Below are positions 8,177 to 18,288 of a DNA stretch of 64,000 nt, piece by piece. The notes beneath the pieces were generated by a model. It ran no database searches. It had not been told where the DNA came from and saw nothing but the letters and a program-made list of their open reading frames with translations. Positions within the stretch are counted from its first letter, which is position 1. Each line of letters begins with the position of its first letter. The DNA comes from Luteimonas fraxinea (GTDB lineage: Bacteria; Pseudomonadota; Gammaproteobacteria; Xanthomonadales; Xanthomonadaceae), in contig NZ_CP089507.1 in assembly GCF_021233355.1 (NCBI RefSeq), forward strand, positions 3,845,001 through 3,909,000, written 5' to 3'. Both the position numbers and the translations under genes were made by a program.

Positions 8177-11100
8177 GCTGGGACGATGCGATCGACGGCG
8201 TGGACCGCGACACGCCCGGCAGTCATGTGCCGCGTGCATTGCGTGTTGCCGGGCGCCTGCGTGCTGCCGCGAACGACGACGTCGCCCATGACACCCGCGA
8301 CGATCTGCCTGCGTATGCCGAGCTGCACTGCCTGTCGGATTTTTCGTTCCTGCGCGGCGCGTCCAGCGCGGAACAGCTGTTCGCGCGCGCCGTGCATTGC
8401 GGCTACAGCGCGCTCGCGATCACCGATGAATGCTCGCTCGCCGGCATCGTGCGCGGGCTGGAGGCGTCGGAGGAAACCGGACTCAAGCTGATCGTCGGCA
8501 GCGAGTTCCGGCTCATCGACAACACACGTTTCGTGCTGCTGGTCGAAACCCGTGCGGGTTACGCGCAGCTGTGCGCGCTGATCACCCGCGGCCGCCGCGC
8601 CGGCACCAAGGGCCAGTACCGGCTCTCGCGCGCGGATGTCGAAGCCGAGTTCCGAGGGAAAACACCCGGGGTGTTCGCCGTATGGCTGCCGGGTGCCACG
8701 CCCGAAGCGGGGCAGGGCGCCTGGTTGCGCGACGTGTTTCCCGTACGGACGCATCTGGCCGTGGAACTGCACCGCGAACGCGACGATGCCGAGCGCCTCG
8801 CCGCGTTGCTGGCGCTGTCGCGCACGCTCGGCATCCCTGCCGTCGCCAGTGGCGACGTCCACATGGCCACCCGTCGCGAACGCATTCTGCAGGACACGTT
8901 GACCGCCATCCGCCACACCACACCGATCGCCGACTGCGGCGAGCACCTGTTCCGCAATGGCGAACGGCATCTGCGTTCGCGGCGCGCGCTCGGCAACATC
9001 TACGGCGCCGATCTGATGCAGGCCGCTGTCGATCTTGCGGCGCGCTGCAGTTTCGGCATGCGCGAACTGCATTACGACTATCCGGTCGAACTGGTGCCCG
9101 AGGGCCACACGCCGACGACGTGGCTGCGTCATCTGACGGAAGAGGGGATTCGCCTTCGCTGGCCGGGCGGGCCGACCCCCAAGGTCCGCGAGCTGATCGA
9201 TTTCGAACTGGCATTGATCGCAAAGCTGAAGTACGAGGCGTTCTTCCTGACCGTCGCCGACATCGTCCGCTTCGCCAGAGGCGAGGGCATCCTGTGCCAG
9301 GGCCGCGGCTCGTCGGCTAATTCGGCGGTCTGCTACGCCCTCGCCATCACCGCAGTGAATCCGGACGACACGCGCCTGCTGATGGCGCGCTTCCTGTCGG
9401 AGAACCGCAACGAGCCGCCCGACATCGACGTCGACTTCGAGCACGAACGCCGCGAAGAAGTCATCCAGTACGTCTACGCCAAATACGGCCGCGAACGCGC
9501 CGCGCTGGCGGCGACGGTCATCGCCTATCGCGGCAAGAGCGCGGTGCGCGATGTCGCCAAGGCCTTCGGTCTGCCGCCGGACCAGATCGCGTTGCTCGCC
9601 AATTGCTACGGCTGGGGCAATGGCGAGGCGCCGATGGAACAGCGCATCAGCGAGGCCGGGTTCGATCTCGACAACCCGCTGATCGGAAAAATTCTCGTGA
9701 TCACCGAGATGTTGCGCGACCACCCGCGGCATCTGTCGCAGCATGTCGGCGGTTTCGTCATCTCGAACGAATCGCTGTCGCATCTGGTGCCGATCGAAAA
9801 CGCGGCGATGGACCACCGCACGATCATCCAGTGGGACAAGGACGATCTGGAAACCATGCAGCTGCTGAAGGTTGATTGCCTCGCGCTCGGCATGCTGACC
9901 TGCATCCGCAAGGCGCTCAATCTGGTGCGCGGCCAGCGCGGACGCGCTTTCGAAATCGCGACCCTGCCGCGCGAGGACGCGCGGACCTACGAGATGATCC
10001 AGATCGCCGACACCGTCGGCGTGTTCCAGATCGAATCGCGCGCGCAGATGGCAATGCTGCCGCGGCTCAAGCCGAAAGAGTTTTACGACCTCGTGGTCGA
10101 AGTCGCGATCGTGCGGCCCGGTCCGATCCAGGGCGACATGGTGCATCCGTATCTGCGACGCCGGCAGGGACACGAGCTGGTGACGTATCCCTCCGAAGGC
10201 GTGCGCGAAATCCTCGGGCCGACGCTCGGCGTGCCGCTGTTCCAGGAGCAGGTCATGGAGCTGGTGATCCACGCCGGCTACAACGCCGACGAGGCCGATG
10301 GTCTGCGTCGTTCGATGGCGGCCTGGCGTCGCGGCGGCGATATGGAACCACACCGCCTGCGGATCCGCGGGCTGATGGAAGACAAGGGCTACGCGTCGGA
10401 GTTCATCGACCAGATCTTCGACCAGATCAAAGGCTTCGGCTCCTACGGCTTTCCGCAGAGCCACGCGGCCTCGTTCGCGAAGCTGGTCTACGCCAGTTGC
10501 TGGCTCAAGCGGCATGAGCCTGCCGCGTTCGCCTGCGGCCTGCTCAATGCGCAGCCGATGGGTTTCTATTCGCCGAGCCAGATCGTGCAGGACGCCCGTC
10601 GCGGCAGTCCGCATCGCGCGGCGGTGGAGGTGTTGCCGGTCGACGTGATGGTCAGCGATCGCGATTGCACGCTGGTCGGCGGACGTCCGTGGTGCAGCGA
10701 CGTCGATCCCGGCACGCAGCCCGACATCCGGCTCGGCCTGCGTCTGGTGGCCGGATTGTCGGAAACGATGGCCGACGCGATCGTCGCCGCACGCGCGCGT
10801 CGGCCGTTTTCCAGCGTCCAGGACCTGTGCCTGCGCGCCGGTCTGGACGAAAAGGCGCGCAGCGTGCTCGCCGAATCCGGTGCGCTGGCGTCGCTGGCCG
10901 GACATCGCAACGCGGCGCGTTGGGCGGTCTCGGGCATCGAGCGGCAACGGCCGCTGCTGCCGGGCAGTCCCGATGAAGACGTGGTCGAACTGCCGGAGCC
11001 GCGTGCGGGCGAGGAAATCCTGTCCGACTACCGCAGCACCGGCCTGACGCTGGGCCAGCACCCGATGGCCCTGCTGCGTGCGCAGATGGTCGAGCGCCGG

Positions 11101-11421
11101 ATCATCGGCCTGCGCGATCTGCAGCAGCGCCGGCATGGCAGCGGCGTGCACGTCGCGGGACTTGTGACCCAACGCCAACGACCGGCGACGGCCAAGGGCA
11201 CGATCTTCGTCACGCTGGAAGACGAGACCGGAATGATCAACGTGATCGTCTGGCCGCATCTCGCGTTGCGGCGTCGGCGTGCGTTGCTGGAATCGCGCCT
11301 GCTCGCGGTGCGCGGCCGATGGGAGCGCGTGGACGGCGTCGCCCATCTGATCGCCGGCGATCTGCAGGATCTCAGCGGCATGCTCGGCGGCATGCAGTTG
11401 CCGTCCCGGGATTTCCACTGA
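8173..11421 (+). CDS. dnaE2: Error-prone DNA polymerase DnaE2
   Basis: 1082 residues, C-family polymerase. The PHP domain begins [18 protein letters not shown]. The polymerase core carries [12 protein letters not shown] and [20 protein letters not shown], which holds the catalytic aspartates; [16 protein letters not shown], a helix-hairpin-helix, and a C-terminal OB-like domain ([23 protein letters not shown]) follow. DnaE2 performs translesion synthesis with ImuB and the beta clamp under SOS. It is shorter than replicative DnaE and lacks its tau-binding tail. Last gene of the lexA-imuA-imuB-dnaE2 operon, coupled to imuB by a 4-bp overlap. Confidence 0.96.
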   Translation: MSWDDAIDGVDRDTPGSHVPRALRVAGRLRAAANDDVAHDTRDDLPAYAELHCLSDFSFLRGASSAEQLFARAVHCGYSALAITDECSLAGIVRGLEASEETGLKLIVGSEFRLIDNTRFVLLVETRAGYAQLCALITRGRRAGTKGQYRLSRADVEAEFRGKTPGVFAVWLPGATPEAGQGAWLRDVFPVRTHLAVELHRERDDAERLAALLALSRTLGIPAVASGDVHMATRRERILQDTLTAIRHTTPIADCGEHLFRNGERHLRSRRALGNIYGADLMQAAVDLAARCSFGMRELHYDYPVELVPEGHTPTTWLRHLTEEGIRLRWPGGPTPKVRELIDFELALIAKLKYEAFFLTVADIVRFARGEGILCQGRGSSANSAVCYALAITAVNPDDTRLLMARFLSENRNEPPDIDVDFEHERREEVIQYVYAKYGRERAALAATVIAYRGKSAVRDVAKAFGLPPDQIALLANCYGWGNGEAPMEQRISEAGFDLDNPLIGKILVITEMLRDHPRHLSQHVGGFVISNESLSHLVPIENAAMDHRTIIQWDKDDLETMQLLKVDCLALGMLTCIRKALNLVRGQRGRAFEIATLPREDARTYEMIQIADTVGVFQIESRAQMAMLPRLKPKEFYDLVVEVAIVRPGPIQGDMVHPYLRRRQGHELVTYPSEGVREILGPTLGVPLFQEQVMELVIHAGYNADEADGLRRSMAAWRRGGDMEPHRLRIRGLMEDKGYASEFIDQIFDQIKGFGSYGFPQSHAASFAKLVYASCWLKRHEPAAFACGLLNAQPMGFYSPSQIVQDARRGSPHRAAVEVLPVDVMVSDRDCTLVGGRPWCSDVDPGTQPDIRLGLRLVAGLSETMADAIVAARARRPFSSVQDLCLRAGLDEKARSVLAESGALASLAGHRNAARWAVSGIERQRPLLPGSPDEDVVELPEPRAGEEILSDYRSTGLTLGQHPMALLRAQMVERRIIGLRDLQQRRHGSGVHVAGLVTQRQRPATAKGTIFVTLEDETGMINVIVWPHLALRRRRALLESRLLAVRGRWERVDGVAHLIAGDLQDLSGMLGGMQLPSRDFH

Positions 11422-11493
11422 AGGCCTGTGGTCCGGCTTGGCACCATTCCTTTATGTTATATCGTAACTAATCAGCTCAATCCGGCCCGCCGC

Positions 11494-12432
11494 ATGGTGT
11501 CCCGCCGCCTTCCTGTCCTCTCCGTGTTCTGCATGGCGGCGATGTCCGTCGGCCTTGCGCTTCCCGTCACGACATCGGCGCGCTTGCCGCCCGTCGCGCT
11601 CAACCACCTGTACGTGGTGCTGGATCAGGCCAGCTTCGATGCGATCCAGCGCAGCGACGCAGTCGCACGTCTGCTGTCGCCGCCCGATACCGGACTGCCG
11701 GGCTACGCCGCGCCGGACGATGGGGCAGACCGCCTGTTCCTGCGTGGACGCACGACATATCTGGAACTCTTCGCGCCCGGCAACCGGTTCGGCGAGCCCG
11801 TCGGCAGGGTAGGTCTGGCGATCGGATACGACGCGCCGCGCGATCTCGGTCGGCTGGAAACGGCTTGGCGCGCCGTGTATCCGGATGTGCGCCGGAGCGA
11901 CGTGCACTGGCGTCGCACGACGCCGCCGGTGCCGTGGTACGACGCCGTGCAGCGCGATGCCACGGCTGACAATCCGCATCTCGTTCTGTGGGCGATGACC
12001 TATCGCCCGGAACTCGTCGCCTGGCTCGCACCGTCGGTGGATGCCACGCCGCGAACGTCGCGCGCCGACGTGCTCGCGCCGCGCTGGCGGCACGCGCAGG
12101 GCCTGATCGACATCATCGGTGTGCATGTCGGCGTGCCCGGCCCACTGCGGCAGCAGCTGGACGATCAGCTCAGCCGGGCAGGCTTGGATCGCCGCACATC
12201 CGGCGAAGACCTCGTGTTAGAGGGGCTCGGCTGGACCTTGCATCTGGCGGAAGCGGATGCGCCCGGCTTACGGGCTCTCGACCTGCAGACTGCGCCGCGC
12301 GCCGACGGTCCATGTGCGATGGACTGGGGCAGTACCCGGCTCGTGCTCGCCGCCGATGGCGAATCGCGCTGGTGGTTTGCCGGCAGGTCTCCGGCGCAGT
12401 CCGCACCCGTCTGTCCCACCGCAACACACTAG
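11494..12432 (+). CDS. Secreted DUF5829 family protein
   Basis: 312 residues. The signal peptide covers about residues 1-29 (hydrophobic VLSVFCMAAMSVGLALPV, cut near TSA-RLPP). The mature N-terminus VALNHLYVVLDQASFDAIQ and RTTYLELFAPGNRFGEPVG are the DUF5829 signature; the pattern recalls a glyoxalase-like (VOC) fold but no metal triad can be assigned. WWFAGR near the C-terminus is followed by a short unstructured tail. ATG 11494 begins the signal peptide. The next gene starts 7 bp after its stop, so the two are probably co-transcribed. Function unknown. Confidence 0.75.
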   Translation: MVSRRLPVLSVFCMAAMSVGLALPVTTSARLPPVALNHLYVVLDQASFDAIQRSDAVARLLSPPDTGLPGYAAPDDGADRLFLRGRTTYLELFAPGNRFGEPVGRVGLAIGYDAPRDLGRLETAWRAVYPDVRRSDVHWRRTTPPVPWYDAVQRDATADNPHLVLWAMTYRPELVAWLAPSVDATPRTSRADVLAPRWRHAQGLIDIIGVHVGVPGPLRQQLDDQLSRAGLDRRTSGEDLVLEGLGWTLHLAEADAPGLRALDLQTAPRADGPCAMDWGSTRLVLAADGESRWWFAGRSPAQSAPVCPTATH

Positions 12433-12439
12433 GAATTCC

Positions 12440-13201
12440 ATGTCGCTGTATCACCGCATCGCCGAGCTGCAGGGCGATCGCCCTTGGGGCGCCGTGCTCG
12501 ATGCCGGCACCGGCCGCAATTCGATGCGCTGGGTGCTGTCGCTGAAGACCGATCGCTGGACTGCCGTTACCGGCGCGGCGTCGATGGCGCGGACGACTGA
12601 AACGGAAATCGGCGCGCGTCGGCGGGATGTGGATCGTCTGGTCGTCGGCAACTGGCTCGATCCCACGCTGCTCGCGGGCGAGCGCTACGACACCGTGCTC
12701 GCCGACTATCTGCTTGGCGCGATCGAAGGCTTCGCGCCGTACTGGCAGGACCAGTTGTTCGCGCGTCTTTACGATCTGGTCGCGCCGGGCGGTCGTCTGT
12801 ACGTCGTCGGTCTCGAACCCTACGTGCCCCAACATCCCGATGCGCTCGACGCGGCCGGCAGTCTGGTCACGCGCATCGGGCGTCTGCGTGATGCCTGCCT
12901 GCTGCTGGCCGGCGATCGGCCGTATCGCGAATATCCAGCCGACTGGACGCTGCGTCAGATCGAACGTGCAGGCTTTCGCGTGCTGCATGCGGAACAGGTG
13001 CCGATCCGCTTCGGCACACGCTTCGTTGACGGGCAGCTCGACATGTGCGGGCGTGTGCTCGAACGCGTGGCGGATCGCCAACTCGCTGCTGCTCTGCACG
13101 CCCATGCCGAAGCCTTGCGCATGGAGGCGCATCTGCGGATCGCCGAGGACGGTGGTCTGCGGACCGGCCACGATTATGTGATCGCGGCGGAGGTGATTTG
13201 A
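12440..13201 (+). CDS. SAM-dependent methyltransferase, class I
   Basis: 253 residues. Motif I appears as AVLDAGTGRNSMRW, followed by a motif II/III-like YDTVLADYLLGAIEGFAPYWQDQLFARLYDLVAPGGRLYVVG, the usual Rossmann methyltransferase order. The C-terminal half is helical, ending GLRTGHDYVIAAEVI. An AGGA site lies just before ATG 12440, 7 bp after the DUF5829 gene. The substrate cannot be read from sequence. Confidence 0.75.
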   Translation: MSLYHRIAELQGDRPWGAVLDAGTGRNSMRWVLSLKTDRWTAVTGAASMARTTETEIGARRRDVDRLVVGNWLDPTLLAGERYDTVLADYLLGAIEGFAPYWQDQLFARLYDLVAPGGRLYVVGLEPYVPQHPDALDAAGSLVTRIGRLRDACLLLAGDRPYREYPADWTLRQIERAGFRVLHAEQVPIRFGTRFVDGQLDMCGRVLERVADRQLAAALHAHAEALRMEAHLRIAEDGGLRTGHDYVIAAEVI

Positions 13202-13230
13202 GGTGATTAGGTTGGTGCTTGAGCGTGCCG

Positions 13231-13279
13231 GCCCTCACCCGACGCGCGGGGCGCGTCGACCTCTCCCATAGGGAGAGGT
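13231..13279 (+). repeat. REP-like dispersed repeat (two-hairpin type)
   Basis: The unit begins GCCCTCACCC and contains two adjacent hairpins: GACGCGC-GGG-GCGCGTC (13241-13257) and CCTCTCCC-ATA-GGGAGAGG (13260-13278). A copy with the same layout lies at 41296-41344, a diverged inverted copy at 41226-41272 and a shorter one inside a gene at 53400-53438. It fills the otherwise empty gap between the methyltransferase and terC, which are convergent, so it may also act as a terminator for both. Confidence 0.75.
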
Positions 13280-13375
13280 ACATCTGGCGCGCGATCGCAG
13301 ATTTACAGCGATCGAGTTACTTGGCGCCTTAACCCATGACGATCAAACGGCTCGCCGCCAGATGGTGATGCCGCC

Positions 13376-14155
13376 TCAGCGCGGCATCGGATCGGTCGGC
13401 TCGTCCACCGGCGGCGTGCGCTCGCCGCGCACGCGCATCGCGTTGCGCTTGGCCCACAGGTTCAGCATCTCGACCGCAGCCGAGAAGCCCATCGAACCGT
13501 AGATGTAACCCTTCGGGATGTGCAGACCGAAACCGTCGAGCAGCAGGTAGATACCGATCAGCACGATGAAGGTCAGCGCCAGCATCTTCACCGTCGGATT
13601 CGCGTCGATGAACTTGCCCAGCGGCTGCGCCGCCAGCAGCATCACCGCGACCGCCAGCAGGATCGCGCAGACCATCACCGGCACGTAGTCGCCGGCCATG
13701 CCGACCGCGGCGATCACCGAGTCGAGCGAGAACACGATGTCGATGACCGCGATCTGCGCGATCACCGCGCCGAACGAGGCCGTCGCCTTGCCGAGCGTGC
13801 CGTGCGCTTCGCCGTCTTCGCCCTTGAGCTGCTCGCGGATCTCCATCGCGCCCTTCACGATCAGGAACAGACCGCCGAGGATCAGCACCAGATCGCGCAC
13901 CGAGATGCCGCGCCCGAAGAGTTCGAACAGCGGCTCGGTCAGTCCGGCCAGCCAGGCCAGCATCAGCAGCAGGCCGATGCGTGTGATGCACGCGACCGCG
14001 ATGCCGAACTTGCGCGCGAACTCGCGCTGCTCGACCGGCAGCTTGGACACCGCGATCGAGATGAAGACCAGGTTGTCGATGCCGAGCACGATTTCGATCG
14101 CACTGAGCGTGATCAGCAGGATCCAGACCTGCGGGTCGGTAATCAATTCCATCAT
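13376..14155 (-). CDS. TerC family integral membrane protein
   Basis: 259 residues, seven to nine membrane helices. The two acidic family signatures are present: SAIEIVLGIDNLVFI near the N-terminus and IDIVFSLDSVIAAVG in the middle. TerC/Alx proteins are linked to manganese efflux and metal loading of exported proteins, and to tellurite resistance in ter operons; no other ter gene is nearby, so the tellurite name is not implied. ATG 14155 is preferred over GTG 14164 because GAGGA sits about 10 bases upstream of the ATG. It stands alone, convergent with the methyltransferase. Confidence 0.85.
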   Translation of the reverse strand: MMELITDPQVWILLITLSAIEIVLGIDNLVFISIAVSKLPVEQREFARKFGIAVACITRIGLLLMLAWLAGLTEPLFELFGRGISVRDLVLILGGLFLIVKGAMEIREQLKGEDGEAHGTLGKATASFGAVIAQIAVIDIVFSLDSVIAAVGMAGDYVPVMVCAILLAVAVMLLAAQPLGKFIDANPTVKMLALTFIVLIGIYLLLDGFGLHIPKGYIYGSMGFSAAVEMLNLWAKRNAMRVRGERTPPVDEPTDPMPR

Positions 14156-14242
14156 CGGTGACACGTCCTCAGTGGGGTTCGGGCAACGCGGCGGCCATCA
14201 GGCGCGCATCGGAGCACGCAGGATCTGACGGCGGCGTGTGGA

Positions 14243-14956
14243 TCAGATCGACCCGGAGGTCGGCAGCGGGGCCGGCACGTTGAGCTGTCCGCCCGAGGCG
14301 ACATAAGCCGCAAGCGCCTGTCCCTGGCTCAGCAGATGCTGTTCCATCGTCCGACCGGCGGCGTCCGCATCGCGCTTGCGGAAGCAGTCCATCAGCGCAC
14401 GGTGTTCGGACAGCGACTGCGCCGTGCGGCCGGGCGTCAGCAATTGCCGGCCGCGGTGCATCTTCAGGATCCGGTGCAGATCGTGGGTGATGCGGATCAG
14501 CCACGGGTTGCCGGCGTAGCGCTGCACGGTCTCGTGGATGACGTAGTTGTTGCGGTAGTACTCGGCGATGTTGCCGGTCTCGACCGCGGATTCCATTGCC
14601 GCGTGCAGGCTTTCCAGCAGCGCAAGCCCAGCATCGTCGATGTTGCGCACGGCCTCGTGCGCGCAGCGCCCTTCGAGCATCGCCATCACCGGGAACAGCT
14701 GGTTGAGATCCTCCAGCGTCAGCCGGGTCACGCGACTGCCGCGGCCCGCATCGATCTGCACCAGGCCTTCAGCGGCCAGCAGCTTCAGCGCTTCGCGCAG
14801 CGGCGTGCGGCTGATGCCGAGGCGTTCGCACAGATCGGGCTCGTCGATCCATTCGCCCGGCGGCAGCTGATAGTCGTAGATCAGCTCGCGCACCTGCTCG
14901 GCGACTTCTTCGTAGAGCGGTGCACGTTTGCGCGTGGGTGTGGAGCCGATGGCCAT
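14243..14956 (-). CDS. GntR family (FadR/FCD) regulator, probable MdcY-like malonate regulator
   Basis: 237 residues. The N-terminal winged helix has LYEEVAEQVRELIYDYQLPPGEWIDEPDLCERLGISRTPLREALKLL split over residues 14-60; the C-terminal FCD domain has the metal/ligand histidines in NYVIHETV, DLHRILKMH and SEHRALMDC. It is the last gene on the strand that carries the whole malonate operon, 103 bp downstream of the malonate carrier. In Acinetobacter and Pseudomonas, malonate decarboxylase operons are controlled by GntR (MdcY) or LysR (MdcR) proteins. The assignment as the mdc regulator rests on position. Confidence 0.8.
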   Translation of the reverse strand: MAIGSTPTRKRAPLYEEVAEQVRELIYDYQLPPGEWIDEPDLCERLGISRTPLREALKLLAAEGLVQIDAGRGSRVTRLTLEDLNQLFPVMAMLEGRCAHEAVRNIDDAGLALLESLHAAMESAVETGNIAEYYRNNYVIHETVQRYAGNPWLIRITHDLHRILKMHRGRQLLTPGRTAQSLSEHRALMDCFRKRDADAAGRTMEQHLLSQGQALAAYVASGGQLNVPAPLPTSGSI

Positions 14957-15059
14957 GATCTGAGCGGAAATCCAGGACGTTGCAGTGTATCGGGGTTGGT
15001 GTGCGGACGACCCGGCCTGCCGCGGAGGGGCGACAGGCCGGGCGCCGCGTGGAACAGAC

Positions 15060-16427
15060 TTACATCCAGCCCGGCACGACGAAGATCAGCCAGGCCAGCA
15101 GCGGGGCGAACGCGACCACGAGACCGCTGTAGATCAGGAAGCGGCGGAACAGGGCTTCGCGTTCTTCCTTCGCGGCCGAGGCCACGACCAGCGCGCCGTT
15201 GGTCGAGAACGGGCTGACATCGACGACCGTCGAGGACACCGCCAGCGCGCAGATCACGCCGGCCGCGCTCAGATGGCCCTGCATCAGGAACGGCACGGCC
15301 AGCGGAATCGTTGCGCCCAGCACCGCGGCGGACGAGGCGAACGCCGACACGATGCCGCCGACGTAGCAAACCAGCAGCGCGCCCAGCAGCGGAATGCCGA
15401 TGCTCGACACGCCGTGGCCGACGAAATCCACCGCGCCCGCGTTCTGCAGCACGCCGATGTAGGTCACCACGCCCGAGATCAGCAACACCGTCGACCAGCT
15501 GATGCCGTCGACCGCGCCCTTCTGGCTGTTGGGCGAGAGCAGAGCGAGCACCACGGCCACGGTGATCGACACCAGACCGACGTTGAGATCGTAGATCAGC
15601 GCGCCGACACCGAGACCGGCGAGGCCGATCAGGGTGAACAGCCGCTCACGGGTCATGCCGACCGCTTCGAGCGCATCGGGATCGTTCGACAGCGTGCCGC
15701 CGCCGGCCGACAGCAGAGCGCCGTGGCCTTCGATCGCGAACTGTCGCGACGAGGCCTGCGGGCCACCGGCGACCGCGAATTCGCCACCGCCCGACGTCGC
15801 CGCCATCGTCACCGAACCGCGGCGCAGCAGCGAGATGCCACCGAAGGCGAAGAAGCAGATCACGCCCATCATCAGGTTGAAACCGAGGCTGGTCAGGAAC
15901 ACCGCCATCTCGGTGACCTCGAGTCCGGCCTTCTGCACGACGCCGTTGGTGATGCTGCCGTAGACGCTGATCGGCGAGAAACCGCCGGCCTGCGCGCCGT
16001 GGATCACCAGCAGACCCATCATCAGCGGGTTGATCTTGTACTGCTTGGCGAAGCGCAGCGCGACCGGACCGATGATCGCGACCGCCGCCGGCCCCAGCGC
16101 ACCGAACGCGGTGAGCACCGCGGTGACTACGAACATCACCCACGGAATGGCGACGATGCGTCCCCGCACTGCGCGCACCGCCCAGTGCACCAGCAGATCG
16201 ATCGTGCCGTTCTTCTGCGCGATCGCGAACAGGTACGTGATGCCGACCAGGGTGAGGAACAGATCGCCCGGAAAACCGGCGAGCACTTCCTTGCCTTCCA
16301 TGCCGACGAACAGGCCGCCGATGATGAAGGCGAGCGCGAACGCGACCGCGCCCATGTTGATGGGCAATGCGGTGGCGACGATGAACATGATCACCAGACC
16401 GATGATCGTTGCGATTTGTGGACTCAT
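15060..16427 (-). CDS. matC: MatC-type malonate/dicarboxylate carrier
   Basis: 455 residues with 11-12 hydrophobic segments. The N-terminal region (INMGAVAFALAFIIGGLF) matches the dicarboxylate carrier MatC N-terminal domain. An Ala/Gly-rich cytoplasmic loop interrupts the middle (about residues 205-245, SGGGEFAVAGGPQASSRQ). The second half has the DASS/ion-transporter-like DVSPFSTNGALVVA. MatC imports malonate in Rhizobium trifolii. Here it follows mdcH by 86 bp on the same strand, so it probably supplies malonate to the decarboxylase and replaces the MdcLM carrier found in other bacteria. Confidence 0.85.
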   Translation of the reverse strand: MSPQIATIIGLVIMFIVATALPINMGAVAFALAFIIGGLFVGMEGKEVLAGFPGDLFLTLVGITYLFAIAQKNGTIDLLVHWAVRAVRGRIVAIPWVMFVVTAVLTAFGALGPAAVAIIGPVALRFAKQYKINPLMMGLLVIHGAQAGGFSPISVYGSITNGVVQKAGLEVTEMAVFLTSLGFNLMMGVICFFAFGGISLLRRGSVTMAATSGGGEFAVAGGPQASSRQFAIEGHGALLSAGGGTLSNDPDALEAVGMTRERLFTLIGLAGLGVGALIYDLNVGLVSITVAVVLALLSPNSQKGAVDGISWSTVLLISGVVTYIGVLQNAGAVDFVGHGVSSIGIPLLGALLVCYVGGIVSAFASSAAVLGATIPLAVPFLMQGHLSAAGVICALAVSSTVVDVSPFSTNGALVVASAAKEEREALFRRFLIYSGLVVAFAPLLAWLIFVVPGWM

Positions 16428-16513
16428 GCGCCATCCCAGACACCTGACTCGGCGACATCACGGATGGAAGCCCGCCATCCCGGGTCAACACGCTTACTTG
16501 TGGTTCCGCACAC

Positions 16514-17434
16514 TCACTGCATCCGGCCCAGCGCGGCGTGCACCCAATCGGCAGCACCGTCCAGACTTCGGAATTCTTCGACCGCGCGCACTTCGCAGCA
16601 CGGATACGCGGGCGCGACCATGCGCGCGAGCGCAGTGCCGGGACCCAGTTGCAGGAACACGCGCGCGCCCCGTTCGAACGCCTGGCGCATGACCTGCGCC
16701 CATTCGACGGTCTGCGCGAGCTGAAGCGAAAGCGTGCGTTCGACGGCGGCGCGATCGCGCACCGGGCGCGCGTCGATGCCGGCGAGCACCGGCAGCGTCG
16801 GCGCCTGGATCGAAGCGTCGGCGAGCACCTGCGCGAATCCGCGCGCCGCGTCTGCGAGCAACGGCGTATGTGCCGGCACGTGCACCGGTAACGGACGGAC
16901 TTCGGCGCCGCGCGCGGTCGCGACTTCGGCCAGTGCCTGCAGCGCATCGAGGCGACCGCCGACGACGAAATGATCGGATCCGTTGGCGATGGCGATGTGT
17001 ACCGCGTGCGCGGTGCACAGCGCCTGCAACGGTTCGCGTTCCAGGCCGAGTACGGCCTGCATCCCGGCATCCGGCGGGCTTGCCGCGTCCATCAGCCGTG
17101 CGCGCCGCGCCGACAGCGCAAGGCAGGCCGGGGCGTCGACGCTGCCCGCGATCGCATGCGCGGCCAGTTCGCCGATGCTGTAACCGGCGACCAGCAGTGG
17201 CGTCGGCACACGGTTTCGCAGGCCTTGCCAGTGGGCGAGGCTGGCCGCGCACAAAAGTGGCTGCGCATTGGCGTTGTCGAAGCGGTCTTCGGATGCAGCG
17301 GCGCTGTCTGCGGTGCGGCCGAGGACATCCGCAAGCGCGTCGAGGATCGATCGTGCGGCTGCGACGTCACGCACGCGATCGAACATCCCGGGATGCTGCG
17401 CGCCTTGGCCGGGGCAGAGCAGGGCGAGGCTCAT
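16514..17434 (-). CDS. mdcH: Malonyl-CoA:ACP transferase of malonate decarboxylase, MdcH
   Basis: 306 residues of FabD-like acyltransferase fold. It begins MSLALLCPGQGAQHPGMF, with nucleophile Ser86 in GYSIGEL and catalytic His in PVHVPAHTPLL; the usual Gln/Arg positions (FQ-like LQLGPGTAL) are near the C-terminus. MdcH charges the MdcC carrier with malonyl in the start-up step of the biotin-independent decarboxylase. ATG 17434 overlaps the mdcB stop by 4 bp, so the pair is translationally coupled. Last mdc gene before the carrier. Confidence 0.92.
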   Translation of the reverse strand: MSLALLCPGQGAQHPGMFDRVRDVAAARSILDALADVLGRTADSAAASEDRFDNANAQPLLCAASLAHWQGLRNRVPTPLLVAGYSIGELAAHAIAGSVDAPACLALSARRARLMDAASPPDAGMQAVLGLEREPLQALCTAHAVHIAIANGSDHFVVGGRLDALQALAEVATARGAEVRPLPVHVPAHTPLLADAARGFAQVLADASIQAPTLPVLAGIDARPVRDRAAVERTLSLQLAQTVEWAQVMRQAFERGARVFLQLGPGTALARMVAPAYPCCEVRAVEEFRSLDGAADWVHAALGRMQ

Positions 17435-18288
17435 ACAGCCTCCTGCTGCAGCAGAAACCAGCTGCAGGCCAACAGGTCGGCGCTGCCGCCGGGGCTGAGC
17501 CGGCGCGCGGCGAATGCGTTGCAGAGCGTCTGCAGACGCGCGCGCCAAGCGGGCGCGAACGCGCCGCCGTCAGCGATGAATCCGGTCGCCTGTTCTCGCG
17601 CCCAGCGCAGACCTTCGGCGCCGCCACGATGCAGCAGGTTGAGATCGTCGACGTGGGCGAGGAGCTGCATCAGCGTGTGGCACAGCGCCGCTTCGCGTGG
17701 CAGGCCCGCACCCAATGCATGACGCAGGGTCGGCAGCGCGAGCGTGCGCAGGATCGGATAGCCAGCCGCCGCCTGTTCGCGCACACCGGCAACGCCATGA
17801 CGCGTACGTGCGCGCTGGCCGGGGCTGTGCGGATCGAGTGGCGCGGCATCGAGCGCATGCGTCCACTGCCGCACGCCATCGCAGACCTGTTCGCCGGTCG
17901 GCGTCGTGCCGGATGTCTGTCGATGCGACGCTGCGGAGGCGACCAGCAGGCCGAGACTGAAGATCGCGCCGCGATGCGTGTTGACGCCGCCGGTCGCGCG
18001 CAGCATCGCGATCTCCGCCGCGATGCCGTGCTGTCGCAGCACCTCGAAGTCATCGCCGCGCGCGCCTGCGGATGCAATCGCGCGGAAGTAATGCCGCAAC
18101 GCGAACAAACTGCGCAGGAAGGTGCCGGCGTCCATGTCGTCATGGCTGCCGGTGTCGAACGGCGTGACCAGTCCGGGTTTCAGATCGCAGGCGAGTTCGG
18201 CGTGCAGGCTGGCGATCGCGAGCCGGCCCAGACGTGCGTTGTCGATGTCGACGCGGGGCGTGGAAACGCTGCGCGCGATGGTGTTCAT
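17431..18288 (-). CDS. mdcB: Triphosphoribosyl-dephospho-CoA synthase MdcB
   Basis: 285 residues of the CitG/MdcB family. The family signatures are LACDLKPGLVTPFDTGSHDDMD (as LKPGLV...SHDDMD), ATGGVNTHRGAIFSLGLL, and LPTLRHALGAG near the C-terminus with DLNLLHRGG. It makes the prosthetic-group precursor from ATP and dephospho-CoA for loading onto MdcC by MdcG. ATG 18288 overlaps mdcG by 4 bp. All residues of the THRGAIF and HDDMD motifs are intact. Confidence 0.92.
   Translation of the reverse strand: MNTIARSVSTPRVDIDNARLGRLAIASLHAELACDLKPGLVTPFDTGSHDDMDAGTFLRSLFALRHYFRAIASAGARGDDFEVLRQHGIAAEIAMLRATGGVNTHRGAIFSLGLLVASAASHRQTSGTTPTGEQVCDGVRQWTHALDAAPLDPHSPGQRARTRHGVAGVREQAAAGYPILRTLALPTLRHALGAGLPREAALCHTLMQLLAHVDDLNLLHRGGAEGLRWAREQATGFIADGGAFAPAWRARLQTLCNAFAARRLSPGGSADLLACSWFLLQQEAV

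Noticed and set aside
8083..11418. A 1111-residue open frame on the minus strand opposite dnaE2
   Set aside because: It is antisense to a well-supported polymerase gene; long open antisense frames are expected in GC-rich coding DNA. Its His/Arg/Gln-rich composition matches no family.
11456..11468. GTTATATCGTAAC before the DUF5829 gene as a Zur box
   Set aside because: The arms agree at only 4-5 positions, no zinc-related gene is near, and the surrounding AT-rich stretch is more simply a promoter.
14985..16724. A 579-residue plus-strand frame opposite the MatC carrier and mdcH
   Set aside because: Antisense of membrane and acyltransferase genes; composition is His/Gln/Arg/Asp-rich and unlike a protein.
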